Shown here: in pieces, positions 1-8,937 of the stretch
Layout: each line of letters begins with the position of its first letter
Numbering within the stretch: position 1 is the first letter of the stretch
Assembly (NCBI GenBank): GCA_965656935.1
Contig: CBFHMG010000008.1
Span: 57,806 to 121,805, forward strand
Source: M30B80 sp965656935
GTDB taxonomy: Bacteria > Pseudomonadota > Alphaproteobacteria > Rhodobacterales > Rhodobacteraceae
Reading direction: 5' to 3'
Length of the DNA stretch: 64,000 nucleotides
Translations under genes and position numbers: made by a program
Notes under the pieces: generated by a model
The model's input: only the letters and a program-made list of their open reading frames with translations
Databases searched by the model: none
Told to the model about the DNA's origin: nothing

Positions 1-1042
1 CAAGCGCACAGGCCCCGCCATTCACATTCATCTTCTCGCGGGGAATATCCATTTCATGCATGAAGGCCATTGGCACCACTGCAAAAGCTTCATTGACCTC
101 CCAGAGGTCCACGTCATCAACGCTCCAGCCAATGCGGTCGAGCAGCTTGCGCGTTGCAGGCACAGGGGCCGTGGTGAACCATCCCGGCTCCTGCGCATGC
201 GAGGCATGGCCGACAATCCGCGCAAGCGGGTTCAAACCTTGTGCTTCGGCATAATCCGCGCGCGCCAGAACCAGCGCCGCCGCACCATCGGAAATGGAGG
301 AGGAGTTTGCCGCCGTTACCGTGCCGCCATCGCGGAAAGCGGGTTTGAGATGCGGGATTTTTTCGGGTCGCGCATTGGCGGGTTGTTCATCAGTGGCAAT
401 CACGCTCTCGCCATTGCGGCTCTTGAGGGTGACTGGGGCAACCTCGCCTTCAAACGCCCCCGTCTCAATGGCGGCCAGCGCATTGGTCAGCGACCCGATT
501 GCATAAGCATCCTGCGCCTCGCGGGTGAATTGGAAGGCCTCGGCGCAATCCTCGGCAAAACTGCCCATCAGGCGGCCCTTGTCATAGGCATCTTCCAGCC
601 CATCAAGGAACATATGGTCAATCACCTGCCCATGCCCGATACGGGCACCGCCTCGCATTTTTGGCAGCAGATAGGGCGCGTTGGTCATGCTCTCCATGCC
701 ACCCGCGATCATAAGGTCCGCCTGCCCCAAGGCCAATTGATCCGACGCCATCATGGCCGCTCGCATGCCCGAGCCACACATCTTGTTCAGCGTTGTGGCG
801 GGTATCTCTTGCCCGAGCCCTGCCTTGAAACCCGCCTGCCGCGCAGGCGCTTGGCCCTGACCCGCGCCCAGTACACAGCCCATGATCACTTCGCTGATTG
901 CCTGCGGGGACGCCCCTGATTGCTCCAGCGCCGCCTTGATCGCCGCGCCACCCAATTCAGCCGCGGCAAGCGTCGAAAACGCACCTTGGAACCCGCCCAT
1001 TGGCGTTCGCGCAGCGCCGCATATCACAACATCATCAGCCAT
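1..1042 (-). CDS. Acetyl-CoA acetyltransferase (thiolase), C-terminus beyond the window
   Basis: Thiolase that condenses or cleaves acyl-CoA thioesters in the cytoplasm. The minus-strand reading starts MADDVVICGAARTPMGG, the typical thiolase N-terminus. The nucleophile Cys89 lies in TTLNKMCGSGM and the MIAGGMESMT segment follows. The visible part (347 codons of a usual 390 or so) reaches GGACAL, the start of the C-terminal GGAxALGHP box, where the left edge cuts it. The ATG at 1042 is preceded by an AGGGGAGGG ribosome site. The gene is divergent from the STAS gene. Substrate chain length (biosynthetic or degradative) cannot be decided from this fragment. Confidence 0.93.
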   Translation of the reverse strand, partial: MADDVVICGAARTPMGGFQGAFSTLAAAELGGAAIKAALEQSGASPQAISEVIMGCVLGAGQGQAPARQAGFKAGLGQEIPATTLNKMCGSGMRAAMMASDQLALGQADLMIAGGMESMTNAPYLLPKMRGGARIGHGQVIDHMFLDGLEDAYDKGRLMGSFAEDCAEAFQFTREAQDAYAIGSLTNALAAIETGAFEGEVAPVTLKSRNGESVIATDEQPANARPEKIPHLKPAFRDGGTVTAANSSSISDGAAALVLARADYAEAQGLNPLARIVGHASHAQEPGWFTTAPVPATRKLLDRIGWSVDDVDLWEVNEAFAVVPMAFMHEMDIPREKMNVNGGACAL

Positions 1043-1079
1043 ATCAGAACCCTCCCCTTAGTCCTCAGGGTCACCTTTT

Positions 1080-1131
1080 CTAAAGGATTTAAGATTAGGT
1101 GTCTCCTTACCTTTAGGAAGAGACAACACCT
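1080..1131 (+). promoter_or_regulatory. Interleaved inverted repeats around the STAS-gene ribosome site
   Basis: CTAAAGG at 1080-1086 is exactly complementary to CCTTTAG at 1110-1116. AGGTGTCTC at 1097-1105 can pair with GAGACA plus ACACCT at 1120-1131 with a short bulge. The ribosome site AGGAAG (1115-1120) lies inside this structure, directly before the ATG at 1132. The interleaved order could form a pseudoknot or two alternative hairpins. Regulation of translation is inference. Confidence 0.35.
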
Positions 1132-1482
1132 ATGAAACTGGATGTGCAAGCCTATGCAGGCCTTTTGGTCATCACTGTAGACGAGGATCGGATCGATGCC
1201 TCGGTCGCCCTTGCCTTCAAGGAGGGGTTTCGCAGTTTGATCAGCGAAAACACAGGCGATGTGCTGTTGGACCTTGGTCGGGTCGATTTTCTTGATTCAA
1301 GCGGCCTCGGCGCGTTGGTTGCTGCGCGCAAACTCATGGGCACGGATCGCGCCCTTGATCTGGCTCAGCTCAGACCGATTGTCGCCAAGGTCATGCGGCT
1401 TACACATATGGACAGTGTTTTCACCATTCACAGCACTTGCGACACGGCGCTTGCAGCACATGGGGTCACGTCAGCAGGATAG
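1132..1482 (+). CDS. STAS-domain anti-anti-sigma factor (SpoIIAA/RsbV-like)
   Basis: A single 116-residue STAS domain. VLLDLGRVDFLDSSGLGAL (residues 44-62) carries the DSSG signature; in SpoIIAA the second serine is phosphorylated, here Ser57. Such proteins bind an anti-sigma kinase when dephosphorylated and so free a sigma factor. The next gene, 28 bases downstream, encodes an HATPase kinase-like protein, its likely partner. The ATG at 1132 follows AGGAAGAG. No PP2C phosphatase or sigma-factor gene is seen nearby, so the regulated output is unknown. Confidence 0.88.
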   Translation: MKLDVQAYAGLLVITVDEDRIDASVALAFKEGFRSLISENTGDVLLDLGRVDFLDSSGLGALVAARKLMGTDRALDLAQLRPIVAKVMRLTHMDSVFTIHSTCDTALAAHGVTSAG

Positions 1483-1510
1483 CTGCATTTTGGAAAGGCA
1501 TTCACCGCCC

Positions 1511-1975
1511 ATGGTAGAAGATCAGGGTCGGCTCATCGAAAAACATGTCTGGACCTGTCAGGGCCATGCGGAACACGTGCGCGCTTTGTTATCCAACGTG
1601 ACACTCTGGATGGCAGGCCAAGGAATTGATTTGGATAACAGCCAGAGCATGGAACTGGTTCTGGCCGAAGTTCTCAATAATATTGTTGAACATGCCTATC
1701 GTGATACCGATGGCGATATTACCGTCTCGCTCTCGCTGCATAACGGCTTCCTGCAAGCGGACTGCCTCGATCATGGCAAGGCGATGCCACATGGGCCCCC
1801 ATCATCCGCCAAGGGTTTCGATCCCAATATGGCTTTGGATGATCTTCCTGAAGGGGGATTCGGCTGGAGTTTAATTCGGAGCTTGTGCTCTGGGGTCAGC
1901 TATCAACGGATCGGCACCCAAAACCGCACGACGCTCACCCTTGATCTTGGGCCCCGAAACAATCCCGCAGAATAG
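1511..1975 (+). CDS. Anti-sigma-type HATPase protein (RsbW/SpoIIAB-like)
   Basis: A 154-residue GHKL ATPase of the anti-sigma kinase type. The N-box ELVLAEVLNNIVEHAY (residues 48-63) and a GGFGWSLIRSL G-box near residue 118 are visible. It should phosphorylate the STAS protein encoded just upstream and sequester a sigma factor or other partner. The chosen start is ATG 1511; an in-frame TTG at 1490 with AGGA upstream would add seven residues. The family is clear, but the target is not encoded in the window. Confidence 0.82.
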   Translation: MVEDQGRLIEKHVWTCQGHAEHVRALLSNVTLWMAGQGIDLDNSQSMELVLAEVLNNIVEHAYRDTDGDITVSLSLHNGFLQADCLDHGKAMPHGPPSSAKGFDPNMALDDLPEGGFGWSLIRSLCSGVSYQRIGTQNRTTLTLDLGPRNNPAE

Positions 1976-2057
1976 AAAGACTGTTCTAAAACGGGAAACT
2001 GTGACGCAAAGAAACCCCGATCATTCCCAATCAACGCCGCCCGACACCGTCAATCTC

Positions 2058-2129
2058 GGTCTTGTAGCTGCCTAAGCTTCCCTCGGCGTCGCGTTTTTAC
2101 AAGCCCCCACCCAGTAAGCGACGCCGAGG
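2058..2129 (+). ncRNA. Structured element with 12-bp inverted repeat and possible pseudoknot
   Basis: CCTCGGCGTCGC (2081-2092) and GCGACGCCGAGG (2118-2129) form a perfect 12-bp inverted repeat with a 25-base loop. CTTGTA (2061-2066), 5' of the first arm, is complementary to TACAAG (2098-2103) in the loop, which is the order of an H-type pseudoknot. GG 2058-2059 and CC 2105-2106 could extend it across one mismatch. There is no U-run after the stem, so it is not an ordinary terminator. It lies about 70 bases before the ggt start. It could be a leader element, a small RNA or the 3' structure of the upstream transcript; I do not recognise the family. Confidence 0.4.
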
Positions 2130-2199
2130 TTCTTCACCTTCCTCCTTGCCATCGCCTGCAATCAGCTTACCTTCGCGGAAAACCTGCAGGGAGGCAGAT

Positions 2200-3777
2200 A
2201 TGCGTGATTTCCAAAAACCTGGCCGTTCGGCCGCATTTTCCACCAAAGGCATGTGCGCCACATCGCACCCTTTGGCAGCACGCGTCGCCGTGTCCTTGCT
2301 GGAAGATGGCGCCAATGCCGTCGATGCCGCAATCGCGGCGGCCATCCTTTTGGGGTTTTGCGAACCACAATCGACAGGGATCGGCGGCGATCTCTTTGCC
2401 ATGGTCTCCAAGCCTGGATCTGATGAGATCATCGGGCTGAATGCATCGGGCCGCGCGCCTGCTGGATTGAATGCCGCCGATTTGCGCGCCAAAGGGCATA
2501 AGACCGTTCCCCTTTATGACGCCGCCGCTGTCACTGTACCCGGTGCGGTTGACGGGTTTTGCCGCCTTCATGCCGATCACGGGAAGCTCCCGCTGGCCGA
2601 TGTTCTGGCCCCCGCGATCCATTACGCTGATGAGGGCATTCCAATCGCACCTCGTGTGGCCTTTGATTATGCCGCCGAAGGCGAAATTCTTTCAGGCGAG
2701 GGGTCATCCTACTTCCTTGATCAAGGCAAACCTCTGCCGCTGGGGCACATCTTCCGCGCACCAAAACAGGCCGAAGTGCTGCGCCGCATCGCCAAGGAAG
2801 GCCGCGCTGGCTTTTATGAGGGCGAGGTTGCCAAAGACATGGTCGCCAGCCTCAATGCACTTGGCGGCACCCATACATTGGAAGATTTCGCCGCAACCGC
2901 CTGCGATTACGTCACCCCATTGCGCAGCCCTTACCGCGATGCCGAGCTGATTGAGCTGCCACCGAACGGCCAAGGGGCCACCGCGATTTTGATCGCGAAT
3001 ATCCTGTCCCATTTCGACATCGCCAATATGGACCCCTTCGGGACCGAGCGCGCCCATATCGAAACGGAGGCCGTCAAACTCGGCTATGACGCGCGCAACC
3101 GTTTCATCGCTGACCCCGACCATATGAGCCGCCTTGAGCATATGACCTCGATGGACACCGCTAAAGCCTTGGCTGATCTCATTGACCCAAGCAAGGCCGC
3201 GCCAGATGCCCATAATTTGTCTGAGGCCGTCCATAAAGACACGGTGTATCTGAGCGTGGTCGATGCGGATGGCATGGCTGTTTCGATGATCTATTCGATC
3301 TATCACAGCTTCGGCTCGGGCTTTGCCTCCGACAAATTTGGCATTTTGTTCCACAATCGTGGCGCGGGCTTTACCCTTGAAGAAGGGCACCCGAATGAAG
3401 CGGCAGGCGGCAAGCGCCCGATGCACACAATCATCCCCGGCTTTCTGAAACTCGGTGATGGTTCGCTCATGCCCTTTGGCGTGATGGGCGGCGCTTACCA
3501 AGCCGCAGGCCATGGGCGTTTCCTGACCAATATCGTGGATTTCGGAATGTCCCCGCAGGAGGCCATTGACGGGCCAAGATGCTTCTTTGACCAAGGCCAG
3601 TTGCAGGTTGAGCGTGGCTATTCAGAGGAGGTTCGCGCCGAATTGAAAGCCATGGGTCATGATGTGATCATCCCCGAGAAAGCCATTGGCGGTGCCCAAG
3701 CCATCCGCATCCATCCCGATGGCCTTCTTGAAGGCGGGTCGGACCCGCGCAAGGACGGGATTGCGCTCGGGTATTAA
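2200..3777 (+). CDS. Gamma-glutamyltransferase family protein
   Basis: An Ntn-hydrolase that cleaves gamma-glutamyl bonds, for example in glutathione. The 525-residue product has the family layout: an N-terminal large-subunit part (SHPLAARVAVSLLEDGANAVDAA), the predicted self-cleavage and nucleophile Thr348 in KDTVYLSVVDADG, then GSGFAS and a GxMGGxYQAxGH segment in the small subunit. No signal peptide is visible, unlike classical periplasmic GGT, so a cytoplasmic or alternative gamma-glutamyl/acylase role is possible. The ATG at 2200 was chosen over an upstream in-frame ATG (2146) because GGGAGG sits eight bases before it. The gene stands alone between the stem-loop element and the rhodanese gene. 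Confidence 0.88.
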   Translation: MRDFQKPGRSAAFSTKGMCATSHPLAARVAVSLLEDGANAVDAAIAAAILLGFCEPQSTGIGGDLFAMVSKPGSDEIIGLNASGRAPAGLNAADLRAKGHKTVPLYDAAAVTVPGAVDGFCRLHADHGKLPLADVLAPAIHYADEGIPIAPRVAFDYAAEGEILSGEGSSYFLDQGKPLPLGHIFRAPKQAEVLRRIAKEGRAGFYEGEVAKDMVASLNALGGTHTLEDFAATACDYVTPLRSPYRDAELIELPPNGQGATAILIANILSHFDIANMDPFGTERAHIETEAVKLGYDARNRFIADPDHMSRLEHMTSMDTAKALADLIDPSKAAPDAHNLSEAVHKDTVYLSVVDADGMAVSMIYSIYHSFGSGFASDKFGILFHNRGAGFTLEEGHPNEAAGGKRPMHTIIPGFLKLGDGSLMPFGVMGGAYQAAGHGRFLTNIVDFGMSPQEAIDGPRCFFDQGQLQVERGYSEEVRAELKAMGHDVIIPEKAIGGAQAIRIHPDGLLEGGSDPRKDGIALGY

Positions 3778-3819
3778 CCCCTGCGCGCGCCGTATTTTCG
3801 TTAATTGAGGGGAAAGCCC

Positions 3820-4200
3820 ATGCCAATCACACCTGTGAAATCCTTGGTTGAACAAGCCAAATCCGAGATCACATCGCTTTCCCCTCAAGACGCTCTCGCG
3901 GCGGTCGAGGCAGGCACAGCCCTTTTGGTCGATATTCGCGATCCGCGTGAATTGGACCGTGAAGGCCGCATTCCCGCGGCGTTTCACGCGCCGCGCGGCA
4001 TGCTGGAGTTTTGGATCGACCCTGCAAGCCCCTATCACAAGCAGGAGCTTGCCACCGATAAAACACTGGTTCTGTTTTGCGCCAGCGCGTGGCGCTCGGC
4101 ACTTTCGGTGAAGCAGTTGCAGGATATGGGTGTCGAGGCGATTGCCGAGATTGAAGGCGGTTTCGGGAAATGGAAAACCGAGGGGCTACCGACCGAGTAG
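3820..4200 (+). CDS. Rhodanese-like domain protein
   Basis: A single rhodanese domain of 126 residues. The LLVDIRDPRELDREGRIPAAFHAPRG segment is the typical N-terminal half, and the active-site loop with Cys87 (FCASAWRSA) is followed by the EGGFGKWK end motif. It probably carries persulfide sulfur in the cytoplasm; the acceptor is unknown. The ATG at 3820 follows AGGGGAAAG. It ends one base before the stop of the convergent hspQ gene. Confidence 0.9.
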   Translation: MPITPVKSLVEQAKSEITSLSPQDALAAVEAGTALLVDIRDPRELDREGRIPAAFHAPRGMLEFWIDPASPYHKQELATDKTLVLFCASAWRSALSVKQLQDMGVEAIAEIEGGFGKWKTEGLPTE

Positions 4201-4201
4201 A

Positions 4202-4528
4202 TCAGTTAAGCTGATACTCTAGCGGGTAGCGACCATTGGTAAACTCACCAAACAAGTCTGACAGGTCTGGGTGATCAATCGGCTCGCCTGTTTCATCAGG
4301 CAGCAGGTTCTGCTCAGAGACATAGGCGACATAGTAGGAATTATCGTTCTCAGCCAAGAGATGATAAAAGGGCTGCTTTTTCTTAGGGCGGCTGCCTTCG
4401 GGAATGGAGTTATACCACTCCTCCGTGTTCGAAAACTCAGGATCGATATCAAATACCACGCCGCGAAACGGATGCTTGCGATGTTTCACAACATCGCCAA
4501 GATTATATTTAGCACGGCTTTGTAGCAT
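4202..4528 (-). CDS. hspQ: Heat shock protein HspQ (YccV-like)
   Basis: A 108-residue protein matching the HspQ/YccV hemimethylated-DNA-binding-like family: YNLGDVVKHRKHPFRGVVFDIDPEF at the start, then QPFYHLLAENDNSYYVAYVSEQNLLPD. In enterobacteria HspQ is a Lon specificity factor and enhancer; the older DNA-binding name rests on its fold. Full family length and a near-complete motif make the family call firm. It is convergent with the rhodanese gene. Confidence 0.9.
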   Translation of the reverse strand: MLQSRAKYNLGDVVKHRKHPFRGVVFDIDPEFSNTEEWYNSIPEGSRPKKKQPFYHLLAENDNSYYVAYVSEQNLLPDETGEPIDHPDLSDLFGEFTNGRYPLEYQLN

Positions 4529-4777
4529 TCATTGATACCCCCAGCGCTTTCCTAGCGCGTCTGATTGGCGGTTGTAAATTGTCACAGAGCCGAATTTGGG
4601 AAACAGTCTGTGAACAGAAGTTGCAACAGCGACACCGAAAGATTTGCGCAATGGCGCGGTTTCTTCGAATAACAGCTTTGTGACGGCAAGACCCCGCCTT
4701 GCGGTTTCAACCCATTCCCAAACCTGCCGCAATCCGCTATAACCGATTGCATAAAAACAATAGAGCAGAGTTGAATA

Positions 4778-5350
4778 ATGGTTCGGGCAGCCCTTTTTTT
4801 AATGGCCTTTTTTCTTGTCGGCTGTGGTGGGAATTATTCCGCACCGCGCAATCTGGACAATGCATGTGCTATCATTGACGAGCGCCCGCAATATTACCGT
4901 GCCTTGCGCGCGGCTGAGCGGGAATGGGGCGTTCCCGTCCATGTTCAGATGGCGACAATCTACCAAGAAAGCCGCTTTGTCGGAAATGCCCGCACCCCGC
5001 ATCGCTACGCGCTTGGCGTGATCCCGCTCGGGCGTCAAAGCTCGGCCTTTGGCTATTCGCAGGCGCTTGACGGCACTTGGGAAGAATATCAGCGCGCCAC
5101 CAGAAGCTTTGGCGCAAGGCGCCAGAATATCCGCGATGCGACCGATTTCATGGGGTGGTATATGACCAATACCCTCGAGAGGAACGGCATCCCGTTGCAT
5201 GACGCACGCAACCAATATCTGGCCTATCACGAAGGCCATACGGGCTATGCGCGGGGCAGCTATAACTCCAAGCCATGGCTTATCCGCATCGCGGGCGAAG
5301 TCGCCACCCGCGCGCAGACCTATCAATTACAATTGGCAAGCTGTCGCTAA
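4778..5350 (+). CDS. Lytic transglycosylase-like lipoprotein (SLT domain)
   Basis: A 190-residue envelope protein. Residues 1-16 are a lipoprotein signal with lipobox LVGC (Cys16). The SLT-type fold follows: VHVQMATIYQESRF with the likely catalytic Glu64, then SAFGYSQALDGTWEEY and a LAYHEGHTGYARGSY segment. It probably cleaves peptidoglycan glycan strands from the membrane. It is convergent with lolA. Family members of this length are common in Rhodobacterales and are often labelled only as lipoproteins. Confidence 0.85.
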   Translation: MVRAALFLMAFFLVGCGGNYSAPRNLDNACAIIDERPQYYRALRAAEREWGVPVHVQMATIYQESRFVGNARTPHRYALGVIPLGRQSSAFGYSQALDGTWEEYQRATRSFGARRQNIRDATDFMGWYMTNTLERNGIPLHDARNQYLAYHEGHTGYARGSYNSKPWLIRIAGEVATRAQTYQLQLASCR

Positions 5351-5385
5351 AGCATCTGCGCGCTCAATAGCGGCGGGCAAGGCGT

Positions 5386-5982
5386 TTAGTCCAAACTGCG
5401 CTCTTCAATTTCTTGCGGGATGTTGAACAGGCGCGCACCGATTTGAACGCCTTGTTCAAATGCGCCCAGTTCCAGTTGGGTCTGCCCACCCGCTTGATCC
5501 GTGATCATCCAACTGCGCAATTGCACAGGATTATCCGAGAAGACCAATGTGATTGTCCCTGCTTCAGGCGTGTCAGGGTCAAGAGCCGTCACATGGGTGA
5601 AGTCTCCGTTTTGCTCAAGCGCGGTCACCATGCCAGAGCCTGCAAGATCAACATTGCGGCGCAGAATGAGGTTTAGGGGCGTACGGCGAAGCGGGTATTG
5701 CTCGGGCCGCTGGTTGGAACGGCCATCAAAGATGGCAACCTGACCGCCACCTGCAATCACAAGCAGATCATCAGCGTCATATTCAAAACGCATCCGACCG
5801 GGACGGTGGATATAGATCGTACCTTCCGAGGCCGAGCCATCCGCATTGATCTGCGTGAAACGGCCCTCGGCGGTTTGCAATTCATTAAGATATTGCGACA
5901 GGCGAGCCAGCGGGATCGGCTCGGCCAAGACGGGAAAGACCGTGACAGCCGACAAGGCGAGGGAGAGGAGAAGTTTTTTCAT
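5386..5982 (-). CDS. lolA: Outer-membrane lipoprotein carrier protein LolA
   Basis: A periplasmic chaperone that shuttles lipoproteins from LolCDE to the outer membrane. The 198 residues start with a Sec signal (MKKLLLSLALSAVTVFPVLA). The open beta-barrel pattern follows, including GRFTQINADG, HRPGRMRFEYD and PLNLILRRNVDL. It lies 61 bases downstream of ftsK on the same strand, a common arrangement in alphaproteobacteria, and probably shares its transcript. Confidence 0.93.
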   Translation of the reverse strand: MKKLLLSLALSAVTVFPVLAEPIPLARLSQYLNELQTAEGRFTQINADGSASEGTIYIHRPGRMRFEYDADDLLVIAGGGQVAIFDGRSNQRPEQYPLRRTPLNLILRRNVDLAGSGMVTALEQNGDFTHVTALDPDTPEAGTITLVFSDNPVQLRSWMITDQAGGQTQLELGAFEQGVQIGARLFNIPQEIEERSLD

Positions 5983-6043
5983 AACCTCAATCTATGTCAT
6001 CCATGCCTGACATTGAATAACAACACCGCGTGATCGGCGAAAA

Positions 6044-8926
6044 TCATCCCTGTTCAGGCACCAAAATCTCGCGTTTGCCGACATGATTGGCCGCCGAGAC
6101 CAGACCGCTCTCCTCCATCTGCTCCACAAGACGCGCGGCCTTGTTATAGCCAATCGCCAGTTTGCGCTGGATATAGGAGGTGGAGCATTTGCGGTCCTTG
6201 ATGACGATCTGCACCGCCTGATCATATAGCGCATCTTCGCCATCGGTATTGCCACCAAGACCAAGCACAAGGTCGATATCGCTTTCCTTGTCTTCATCAG
6301 GCCCGTCCAGAACGCTTGCGGCATAGGATGGTGGCCCGAAGCTCTTGAGGTGGCGGACAATTTCTTCGACCTCTTCATCGCTGACAAAAGGCCCATGGAC
6401 GCGGGTGATTTTGGCACCCCCTGCCATGTAAAGCATATCGCCCATACCAAGCAGTTGCTCGGCGCCCATCTCACCCAGAATGGTGCGGCTATCGATTTTC
6501 GAAGTGACGTGGAAGGAAATCCGCGTCGGGAAGTTGGCCTTGATCGTGCCGGTAATCACATCAACCGATGGACGCTGCGTGGCCATGATCAGATGGATAC
6601 CACTGGCTCGCGCCATCTGCGCAAGGCGTTGAATACACGCCTCGATCTCTTTGCCCGCAACCATCATCAAATCGGCCATTTCATCGACGACGACAACGAT
6701 GAAAGGCATAACTTCGGGTTTGAACTCCTCAGTCTCGAATACGGGTTCGCCCGTAATGTCGTCAAAGCCCGTTTGGAATGTCCGCGAGAACATCTCGTTC
6801 TTGGCAAGCGCGTCACGCACACGGCCATTATAGCCATCAATATTACGCACGCCCATTCGCGACATTTTGCGGTAGCGCTCTTCCATCTCGCCCACGACCC
6901 ATTTCAGCGCCACAACCGCCTTTTTCGGGTCGGTCACAACAGGGCTGAGCAAATGCGGAATTCCGTCATAAACGCTGAGTTCCAGCATCTTGGGGTCGAT
7001 CATGATCATGCGGCATTCTTCGGGCTTCAGCTTGTAAAGCAGCGACAGGATCATCGTATTGATCGCCACCGATTTACCCGAACCCGTGGTCCCCGCGATC
7101 AGCAAATGCGGCATCTTGGCGAGGTTGGCCACAACAGGCTCACCACCAATATCCTTGCCCAAAGCCAAAGGCAGGCGCTGGTTTCCATCCCCGAAATCAC
7201 GGCTGGAAAGGATTTCGCGCAGAACGACCTTCTCACGATGCACATTTGGCAATTCTATGCCAATCACCGAACGTCCCGGAACGGTCGATACACGCGCCGA
7301 CAGGGCTGACATGGAACGCGCGATATCATCGGCCAAACCGATCACGCGGCTTGCCTTGAGGCCCGGCGCGGGTTCCAGCTCATACATGGTGACAACAGGG
7401 CCGGGGCGGACACTGACAATCTCGCCTTTCACGCCATAATCATCGAGCACGTTTTCCAACATGCGCGCATTTTCTTCCAGCGCCTCATCCGAAAGATGAT
7501 GGCGCTCAATCCCGATTGCACTGGTCAACAGGTTCAGCGGCGGGAACTCATAATCTGATGCTTTGGCCTCCAAAGGCAGCGAGGGTTGCGCATCGGCCAG
7601 CGCTTGGCGCGACGGGGCCGCAGGTTTGCGCTGCGTATGTTGCACAACCTTGCGCGGCTCGCTCGCTTGCGGCTGAAGACGGGGCATAATGGGCGCAGCA
7701 GGCGCGGGGCTTGGCGCTGGTTCCTGATGGGCCTCGCGCGCAAAATCATCATCGAATTCATCAAGGAACATATTGTCCTCAATCGCTGAGGGCTGCAACG
7801 CAGGCGCAGGTGTCGGGCTGGCCTGTGGCGCTTGCACGCGTGGGGCCATGGTAGAGGTCAAAGGCGGCTCCACACGGGTTGTCGTGGCAACCAATGGCTC
7901 AGGCCCACGGCGGGCGGCAACAGCCGTTTCAACCGCACTTGGCTGGCGGCGGACGCGGTTCTTGATTACTTCCGAGATTTTGCCGCGAATGCGGTCACCC
8001 CCCTGATCGGGATCAACGGCCTGAGTTTGGCCAATGACGGCGGTATCCGTGGTTTCTGGGTCAGACGGGGTCAAAGCCCGCAGAAGCGGCACCTTGTCAA
8101 ACAGCCCGCCTGCGGCCCGCACCGATGGGGCAGGCTGCGGGTCATGCGCGGGTTCTTCGGTATATTCCTCGAAATAAACGCCGTCATCTTGTGTTGCTTG
8201 CGCCGCAGCATGCAGGCGCGCTTCGCGGCGCTCGGCCTGACGGGCGCGAAGGTTCATCGCGGCTCCACCTGCTCCGCGACCTGCATGGCCGAAAAGGGCC
8301 GCGATCGCATCAATTGTGGTGACCATACCGATGGCGAGGAAGCGGAACGCAATGCGAAGCTCAGCCCGATCTGCCCCCAAGACAAACAAGGAAAACCCGA
8401 TCATCGCAAAGAAACTTGTGGCCGCGAGTATCTTCAGACCAACCGAGGCACTTACGGGCAAAATATTGACCAAGGCACCCATGATCGTATCACCGAACAA
8501 ACCGCCCAAGCCAAAGCTGTGAACCCAGCCCTCACCCGGTACAAGGCTCACGCAATAGATCGAGGCAAGTGCCACGGCGATGGGAAGGAAAATCGCACGC
8601 GAAATCGCGCGCTCCGAGCCTTGATGGAAGGTAAAACGCAAGCCCCAAACCACAGCCCCGATGGCCAGCAGATAGGCCCCATAGCCCACGATCATCATCA
8701 GGATTGCCGAGAAGGACGCGCCAAAGCGACCGAGATAATTATGTGGAAGGGCATCCGTGGCCGCCATCCAGTTCGGATCATCGGGCGAATAGGAGACCAG
8801 CATCAAACCAATCGCCAAACCCATACAGGTCAATACAATCCCAAGGATTTCCTTGCCCCGCCGCTCAAGCGCTTCTTGCATATTGCTGTCTAGAAGCGGA
8901 TCCCGCTGCCGTGTTTGATACGCCAT
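6044..8926 (-). CDS. ftsK: DNA translocase FtsK
   Basis: A septal DNA pump that clears the chromosome terminus during division. The 960-residue protein has an N-terminal region with several membrane helices (residues 25-200), a Pro/Ala-rich linker (about 225-440), the RecA-like motor with Walker A GTTGSGKSVAIN and Walker B IVVVVDEMADLM, and a C-terminal winged helix (DRKCSTSYIQRKLAIGYNKA) of the type that reads KOPS sites. ATG 8926 was chosen over an upstream in-frame start because GAAGGG lies just before it. The aminotransferase gene ends 12 bases upstream. Confidence 0.97.
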   Translation of the reverse strand: MAYQTRQRDPLLDSNMQEALERRGKEILGIVLTCMGLAIGLMLVSYSPDDPNWMAATDALPHNYLGRFGASFSAILMMIVGYGAYLLAIGAVVWGLRFTFHQGSERAISRAIFLPIAVALASIYCVSLVPGEGWVHSFGLGGLFGDTIMGALVNILPVSASVGLKILAATSFFAMIGFSLFVLGADRAELRIAFRFLAIGMVTTIDAIAALFGHAGRGAGGAAMNLRARQAERREARLHAAAQATQDDGVYFEEYTEEPAHDPQPAPSVRAAGGLFDKVPLLRALTPSDPETTDTAVIGQTQAVDPDQGGDRIRGKISEVIKNRVRRQPSAVETAVAARRGPEPLVATTTRVEPPLTSTMAPRVQAPQASPTPAPALQPSAIEDNMFLDEFDDDFAREAHQEPAPSPAPAAPIMPRLQPQASEPRKVVQHTQRKPAAPSRQALADAQPSLPLEAKASDYEFPPLNLLTSAIGIERHHLSDEALEENARMLENVLDDYGVKGEIVSVRPGPVVTMYELEPAPGLKASRVIGLADDIARSMSALSARVSTVPGRSVIGIELPNVHREKVVLREILSSRDFGDGNQRLPLALGKDIGGEPVVANLAKMPHLLIAGTTGSGKSVAINTMILSLLYKLKPEECRMIMIDPKMLELSVYDGIPHLLSPVVTDPKKAVVALKWVVGEMEERYRKMSRMGVRNIDGYNGRVRDALAKNEMFSRTFQTGFDDITGEPVFETEEFKPEVMPFIVVVVDEMADLMMVAGKEIEACIQRLAQMARASGIHLIMATQRPSVDVITGTIKANFPTRISFHVTSKIDSRTILGEMGAEQLLGMGDMLYMAGGAKITRVHGPFVSDEEVEEIVRHLKSFGPPSYAASVLDGPDEDKESDIDLVLGLGGNTDGEDALYDQAVQIVIKDRKCSTSYIQRKLAIGYNKAARLVEQMEESGLVSAANHVGKREILVPEQG

Positions 8927-8937
8927 ACCCTTCAACC

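Noticed and set aside
56..919. 287-codon plus-strand frame at the left edge
   Set aside because: Antisense to the thiolase, whose active-site Cys and C-terminal box are on the minus strand.
2097..2622. Minus-strand reading frames over the ggt 5' region and the stem-loop
   Set aside because: Shadow frames opposite a well-supported ggt; their translations show no family motifs.
4529..4732. 67-codon minus-strand reading frame directly before hspQ
   Set aside because: No recognisable domain, signal peptide or ribosome site, and nothing in its residue pattern looks protein-like; more likely the hspQ leader.
6350..8893. Long plus-strand frames (319 and 353 codons)
   Set aside because: Antisense to ftsK and without motifs.
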